From Ulvibacter litoralis (GTDB lineage Bacteria > Bacteroidota > Bacteroidia > Flavobacteriales > Flavobacteriaceae), in NCBI RefSeq assembly GCF_900102055.1, contig NZ_FNBA01000007.1, positions 20,251 to 84,250 of the forward strand: 64,000 nt of DNA, in the 5' to 3' direction. Position 1 is the first letter of the stretch. Every line of letters begins with the position of its first letter. The notes below the pieces were generated by a model. It was not told the origin of the DNA. It did no database searches and saw only the letters and a program-made list of their open reading frames with translations. Below, piece after piece: positions 59,340 to 64,000 of this stretch. The position numbers and the translations under genes were made by a program.

Positions 59340-60281
59340 TTAGAAGAACCTAGGTGTTAATACACGTTCTGGCTTTTTGAACAGTTCAAATCGTAACATA
59401 AGCTCATAAGAACCATCACTATATTCCTCAATATCTGTAGATTGATAATCGTAACCAAATCCAATAAAAATTTGTTCAGAAGCTTGGAACCCCAACATTG
59501 CACTTAATGCTGCACTCCATCTATACGCTGCTCCTACCGTAAACTTGTCATTTATTAAAAAGTTTGCTGAAGCATCCCATTGAATTGGAGCACCACTTAC
59601 AGCTTTCACTAAAGTAGCAGGCTTAAACTTTAAATTATCGCTAATATCAAATACATATCCTGCAATTAAGAAATAGTGTAATCTTTCAGCAGCAACTGAT
59701 GCATTATTTACATTCCCTAAACTACTTTCATCAAAATGTTTTGTAGTTAAAAAGTTAGGGACAGAAAGTCCTGCATAAAACTTATCAGTATTGAAATAAA
59801 CACCTGCTCCAATTTGAGGTTGCAGTTTATTATCTACATTACTCTGAAATCTAGGATCTGTCTGATCAAAAATATTAAGCTTTGTATAGTCAACATTTAA
59901 TATATCTAACCCCGCTTTTAAACCAAAAGATAACTCAGATTTATCTGATGTATTGATGGAGTAAGAATAATCTACATTAATATTAGACTCTGTAGCCGGT
60001 CCTATTTGATCGTGAACAATTGCCAAACCTAATCCCATATTATCCAAAGCACCAATAGGCGAGCTCATAGTAAACGTCCCCGTTTGAGGCGCTCCTTCAA
60101 GGCTAATCCATTGTGTCCGTAATAACAATCCGAAGCTCATAGCATCTCTCGAACCTGCATACGCAGGGTTTACCACTTCGGTGTTATACATATACTGTGT
60201 GTATTGGGGATCTTGCTGTGCATTACTTGAAAATGTCCCTAGCAAAATCAAAAGTATAATTGTAAAATAACTGTGTTTCAT
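59340..60281 (-). CDS. SprF/PorP-family T9SS outer-membrane protein
   Basis: 313 aa. Signal peptide (MKHSYFTIILLILLGTFSSNAQ), then the hallmark QQDPQYTQYMYNTEVVNPAYAGSRD of the PorP/SprF family and a beta-barrel-like body (alternating strands to the C-terminus, ending RVLTPRFF). SprF proteins serve the T9SS-dependent export or anchoring of the type-B sorted adhesin encoded just upstream. It follows the adhesin gene by 54 bp, with a long palindrome in between. Confidence 0.93.
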   Translation of the reverse strand: MKHSYFTIILLILLGTFSSNAQQDPQYTQYMYNTEVVNPAYAGSRDAMSFGLLLRTQWISLEGAPQTGTFTMSSPIGALDNMGLGLAIVHDQIGPATESNINVDYSYSINTSDKSELSFGLKAGLDILNVDYTKLNIFDQTDPRFQSNVDNKLQPQIGAGVYFNTDKFYAGLSVPNFLTTKHFDESSLGNVNNASVAAERLHYFLIAGYVFDISDNLKFKPATLVKAVSGAPIQWDASANFLINDKFTVGAAYRWSAALSAMLGFQASEQIFIGFGYDYQSTDIEEYSDGSYELMLRFELFKKPERVLTPRFF

Positions 60282-60298
60282 AGTTACATATTTTAAAC

Positions 60299-60320
60299 CC
60301 GGGAGGAAATTTCCTCCCGG
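60299..60320. repeat. 22-bp perfect GC-rich palindrome between adhesin and sprF-like gene
   Basis: CCGGGAGGAAA / TTTCCTCCCGG, 11-bp arms meeting without a spacer, inside the 54-bp intercistronic gap. In mRNA it folds as a strong hairpin. On the minus strand it is followed only by GTTTAAAA, so it is a poor terminator and could be a leaky attenuator or mRNA-processing/stability site. Confidence 0.7.
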
Positions 60321-60335
60321 AGATTTTTTGATTTT

Positions 60336-63300
60336 CTATCTATTAATGTATAAGTATCCTGCGTAACTTTCTTTACCAGCTTCTGGATAACTACCTAGCT
60401 CACCTGGATTTTGTCCTGTAAACTTAAGTACGTAGTAATACGTTCCTGTTGGTAATAAATCGTCTTCTGCGATTGTTACACGTCCTTCTGAAATTCCTGT
60501 AAATACATTCTCTTCATCATTAGATCCTCCATAATTAGTAGTCTCATATACCAATACTCCCCATCTGTTGAATATCTCCATAGTATTATCTGAGTATTTA
60601 CTAATTTCTTTGATATAGAAGAAATCATTCTTACCGTCACCATCCGGTGTGATACCATTGAATATTTCAAAGTCACCAGGAAGTACGTTTGGTAAGATAG
60701 TAATAGTAACATCATCAGGGTCACCATCATTATCTGGATCAACATTCGTAGGATCGTTAGGATCATCAGATTCATCACTAACGTCATTTCCATTAGGATC
60801 TTGACCTGTAGCTATAGCTTGATTCAACACCTCCTGTGCATCTATATCATCTTGTGTGACAGTATAAATCGCAGTAAATGTAGTATCATCTGTTTCTCCT
60901 GGAGCTAACTCTACTATTGGTCCACCACTAATCACAATTCCTGGTAATGGATCTTCTAATGTAATGTTGTACAATGTAACATTTCCTGTATTTGTAACGC
61001 TAAAGATATAAGATATCGTTTCACCTACTTGGGTCGCTCCATCATTATTCTCATCGTTAAACACTCCAGTTTTAGTTACAGACATGTCAGCATTCGAACC
61101 ACAAGAAACTGTTACTGTAGGATCATCTTCAAAGTTGCTATTATCATCAGATTGATCTATCACAACTGAACCAGATGGCGCAGTTCCGCTAACAGTAGCT
61201 TGATTCGTTACACTTCCTGTATCAATATCATCTTGTGTTATTGTGTACACTGCTGTAAATGTAGTTCCATCAGAATCACCCGCTGCAAGAACTATTGGAC
61301 CACCAACTACAGTTACTAACGGATCAGTAATTGTAATATTAGTTAATGGAACATTACTTAAGTTCGTTACTAAGAAGCTATAAACAATTGTTTCTCCAAC
61401 ATCAAAACAATCATTTCCATTATCATCAGAAAGAGTTCCTGTTTTAATTAAAGCAATTGATATAATTTGACAAACAGGCGTTACTGTTGGATCGTCTTCT
61501 AATATACTGTTATCATCAGATAAATCTGAAACTACAACACCATTAGGGTCTGTTCCTTCAACCGTTGCTTGGTTTGTTACACTTCCTGTATCAATATCAT
61601 CCTGTGTTATTGTGTAAATACCCACAAATGAAGTTGCATCGTTAGTTCCTGGAGCAAGGGTAATTGGCCCTCCTGCAATACTAATTCCTGGAAGATCATC
61701 TGTAATATCAATATCAGTTAAGGTTACATTTCCTAAGTTATACACATCAAATGTATATCTTATTGTTTCACCTACATCTGCACAACCATCACCGTTAGTG
61801 TCAATTACAGTTCCTACTTTAATCAATGCTATCTCTGCTTCTTGACAAAGATCCGTTACCGTAGGATCATCCTCAAGGATACTATCGTCATCTGAAAGAT
61901 CAGATACAATTGTTCCACTTGGTTCAGTTCCTTCAACCGTTGCTTGGTTTGTAACACTTCCTGCATCAATATCAGTTTGTGTAATTGGATACGTTCCAAC
62001 AAATGTAGTTGCATCAGTCTCACCTGGCGCAAGAGTTATTGGACCTCCAACTAATACTAATCCTACCAAGTTATCAGTAATCATAACATCTGTTAAAGTA
62101 ACGTTTCCTGTATTTACAACTGTAAAGGCATATGTTATAGTCTCATCTACATCTGCACAAGCATCTCCGTTCAAGTCATTGAAAGTACCTTCTTTAATAA
62201 TTGCGATACTTCCTTCTTGACAAAGATCAGTTACTGTAGGATCATCCTCAAGGATACTATCGTCATCTGAAAGGTCAGATACAATTGTTCCGTTTGGCTC
62301 TGCTCCTTCAACCGTTGCTTGGTTTGTTACACTTCCTGCGTCTATATCAGTTTGTGTAATTGGATACGTTCCAACAAATGTAGTTGTATCTGTCTCACCT
62401 GGCGCAAGAGTTATTGGTCCTCCAACTAATACTAATCCTACCAAGTTATCAGTAATCATAACATCTGTTAAAGTAACATTTCCTGTATTTACAATTGTAA
62501 AGGCATATGTTATTGTCTCATCTACATCTGCACAACCATCTCCGTTCAAGTCATTGAAAGTACCTTCTTTAATGATTGCGATACTTCCTTCTTGACAAAG
62601 ATCAGTTACTGTGGGATCATCTTCTAACACACTGTTATCATCAGATAAATCTGAAACTACTGTTCCGTCATCATCAGTTCCTTCAACAGTTGCTTGATTC
62701 GTTACATTACCCGTATCGATATCAGCCTGTGTTATTGTGTAATCTGCAGTATAAATCCAAGTTTCAGTTTCATCTAAAAGAAGGTTTGCATTGTCATCTC
62801 CAGATACAAATACAATAGGTACTACTGGATTTGGTGCTTCTAATAATGGATCTGTTACTATTATTGAACCTAAAGGAACATTTCCTTCATTTGTAACACT
62901 GAAAGTGTACGTAATAGTTTCATCTACATCTGCACAACCATCTCCGTTAATATCATTGAAAGCACCTGTTTTAACTAACGCTATACTTGGCGCTGGTGTT
63001 TCATTAATTAAGATATAAACTGTAGCTACATCTGTTGCTATTGGACTTCCACTATCAAAAATTTGATATACAAATTGATCAGTTCCTACGAAACCAGGGT
63101 TTGGTGTATAGATAAAGTCACCATTAGCTAAAATTACAACTGTACCGCTACTTGGTCCACTAACTGGGCTAATAGTCGTATCTACTTGTTGTGTATGACC
63201 TTCTGGATCTGAATCATTTTCTAATATGTTCCCAGTAATATCTGTATCAACTTCACCATAATATGCATCATCATTAGCAACTGTAATGTTTCCATCATCT

Positions 63301-64000
63301 GGAATCACTTGAATCGTTACTGTTGTTGTATCACATAAAGCTGGTGTTCCATCATCACAAATGGTATACTCAAAAGTATCCTCACCTTGGAATCCAGGGT
63401 TTGGTGTGTAAGTATACTCTCCTGTTGTCGGATTGATAACCACTGTACCATTACTTGGATCTGTATTAACAGTTATTATGATTGGATCTCCATCTGGATC
63501 AAAATCATTTGATAACACATTTCCGCTTATTGGCACTCCTACCTCTGTAATATTGGTATCTGCATTCGCAACTGGCGGATCGTTACCTATTATAGGATCT
63601 CCAACAACTTCGATATACACAATTGCAGTATCACATGCGATTGGGTTTCCACCGTCACATACTTGATATTCAAAAGTATCTTCTCCTACATAATCAAGAT
63701 TTGGTGTGTATGTATATGTTCCATCTGTGTTAAATACTAACGTACCCTCACTTGGACCATTTACTAATGTGAATACTTCTGTTCCTACTGGACCATCAAC
63801 ATTTAAGTCATTTGTACTTACATCACCATCAACTGGAATATTTACAAACGTATCATTGATATCATCAACAGCTAGAATCTCATTTCCACCTGAATTTGGG
63901 TCAATACTAATGTAAACTGTTGCTTCATCACATGCTTGTGGTACTCCATCATCACATACACTGTATACAAACTGATCCGTTCCGCTGTAACCAGCATCTG
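60336..64000 (-). CDS. Giant gliding-associated adhesin with T9SS type B sorting domain (5' part outside window)
   Basis: 1220 residues are visible and the frame stays open to base 64000; an internal GTG at 63620 is not the start. From the N-terminal side there are at least three cadherin/VCBS-like domains (for example ANADTNITEVGVPISGNVLS and YTYTPNPGFQGEDTFEYTIC). Six DUF11/DUF7507-type repeats (about 117-130 aa, SIAIIKEGTFNDLNGDGCAD ... VTNQATVEG) follow. The final 115 aa are the gliding motility-associated C-terminal domain (ITPDGDGKNDFFYIK, IFNRWGVLVYE, GTYYYVLKF, YAGYLYINR), a T9SS type B sorting signal. SprB-like in design and neighbourhood (sprF, OmpA genes). Likely a cell-surface adhesin moved by the gliding machinery. 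Confidence 0.92.
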   Translation of the reverse strand, partial: DAGYSGTDQFVYSVCDDGVPQACDEATVYISIDPNSGGNEILAVDDINDTFVNIPVDGDVSTNDLNVDGPVGTEVFTLVNGPSEGTLVFNTDGTYTYTPNLDYVGEDTFEYQVCDGGNPIACDTAIVYIEVVGDPIIGNDPPVANADTNITEVGVPISGNVLSNDFDPDGDPIIITVNTDPSNGTVVINPTTGEYTYTPNPGFQGEDTFEYTICDDGTPALCDTTTVTIQVIPDDGNITVANDDAYYGEVDTDITGNILENDSDPEGHTQQVDTTISPVSGPSSGTVVILANGDFIYTPNPGFVGTDQFVYQIFDSGSPIATDVATVYILINETPAPSIALVKTGAFNDINGDGCADVDETITYTFSVTNEGNVPLGSIIVTDPLLEAPNPVVPIVFVSGDDNANLLLDETETWIYTADYTITQADIDTGNVTNQATVEGTDDDGTVVSDLSDDNSVLEDDPTVTDLCQEGSIAIIKEGTFNDLNGDGCADVDETITYAFTIVNTGNVTLTDVMITDNLVGLVLVGGPITLAPGETDTTTFVGTYPITQTDIDAGSVTNQATVEGAEPNGTIVSDLSDDDSILEDDPTVTDLCQEGSIAIIKEGTFNDLNGDACADVDETITYAFTVVNTGNVTLTDVMITDNLVGLVLVGGPITLAPGETDATTFVGTYPITQTDIDAGSVTNQATVEGTEPSGTIVSDLSDDDSILEDDPTVTDLCQEAEIALIKVGTVIDTNGDGCADVGETIRYTFDVYNLGNVTLTDIDITDDLPGISIAGGPITLAPGTNDATSFVGIYTITQDDIDTGSVTNQATVEGTDPNGVVVSDLSDDNSILEDDPTVTPVCQIISIALIKTGTLSDDNGNDCFDVGETIVYSFLVTNLSNVPLTNITITDPLVTVVGGPIVLAAGDSDGTTFTAVYTITQDDIDTGSVTNQATVSGTAPSGSVVIDQSDDNSNFEDDPTVTVSCGSNADMSVTKTGVFNDENNDGATQVGETISYIFSVTNTGNVTLYNITLEDPLPGIVISGGPIVELAPGETDDTTFTAIYTVTQDDIDAQEVLNQAIATGQDPNGNDVSDESDDPNDPTNVDPDNDGDPDDVTITILPNVLPGDFEIFNGITPDGDGKNDFFYIKEISKYSDNTMEIFNRWGVLVYETTNYGGSNDEENVFTGISEGRVTIAEDDLLPTGTYYYVLKFTGQNPGELGSYPEAGKESYAGYLYINR
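61476..62600 (-). repeat. Three 375-bp tandem repeats in the adhesin
   Basis: The phrase CTTGACAAAGATC (plus strand) recurs at 61841, 62216 and 62591, exactly 375 bp apart (125 aa). The units at 61851-62225 and 62226-62600 differ at about 5 of 125 residues; the unit at 61476-61850 is more diverged. Confidence 0.85.

Noticed and set aside
63618..63620. GTG at 63620 as the start of the adhesin
   Set aside because: The reading frame continues upstream with the same cadherin-like repeats to the window edge, so this is an internal valine.

Overview
The window looks like a chromosomal segment of a marine-type member of the Flavobacteriaceae (Bacteroidota). It is AT-rich, and its genes lack obvious Shine-Dalgarno sequences. 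Many genes are preceded by the Bacteroidota -7 box TAnnTTTG. Several secreted proteins end in type IX secretion (T9SS) sorting domains, and there is a SprF/PorP plus gliding-associated adhesin cluster. No rRNA, tRNA, CRISPR array, transposase or integrase was recognised.

Layout. 1-5.1 kb: the 5' part of rimO (cut by the window edge), a secreted S9 peptidase, ftsY, and a ribosomal-protein cluster (DUF4295, L33, L28). 5.2-8.2 kb: a tight minus-strand operon of a DEDDh exonuclease, an FAH-family enzyme, an Hpt domain protein and cinA. 8.2-16.6 kb: a secreted thioredoxin-like protein, a 2-oxoacid dehydrogenase E2, a glycosyltransferase, recR, a sortilin-like T9SS protein, a sodium/solute symporter and a CoA-binding protein. 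16.6-17.13 kb is a gene-free gap with orphan terminator hairpins. 17.1-25.1 kb: FabH-type ketosynthase, a second S9 peptidase, an AarF-like kinase with a TetR-like regulator, and htpG.

25.2-45.7 kb is the accessory and most interesting part. It holds two tandem tail-collar (MdpB-like) proteins, two paralogous PRMT-like methyltransferases on the opposite strand, and three very large repeat-built T9SS surface proteins (1505, 2175 and 1719 aa). Four transcription units here (the collar pair and the three giants) share a previously unlabelled promoter layout: ACGT-N6-ACGT, then 23-24 bp, then a TAnnTTTG-like box. This suggests one surface-protein regulon. Each giant protein also has a foreign module nested at the same place inside a HYR-like repeat.

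45.7-54.9 kb: a lipoprotein/DoxX/AlkB operon, an S1/P1 nuclease, an SPFH/hydrolase/Arc/DUF819/DUF4369 group, and manA, queD and idi. 55.0-64.0 kb: a minus-strand gliding/T9SS surface cluster, namely a giant type-B sorted adhesin (cut by the window end), SprF/PorP, and two OmpA-family proteins of PorE-like architecture.
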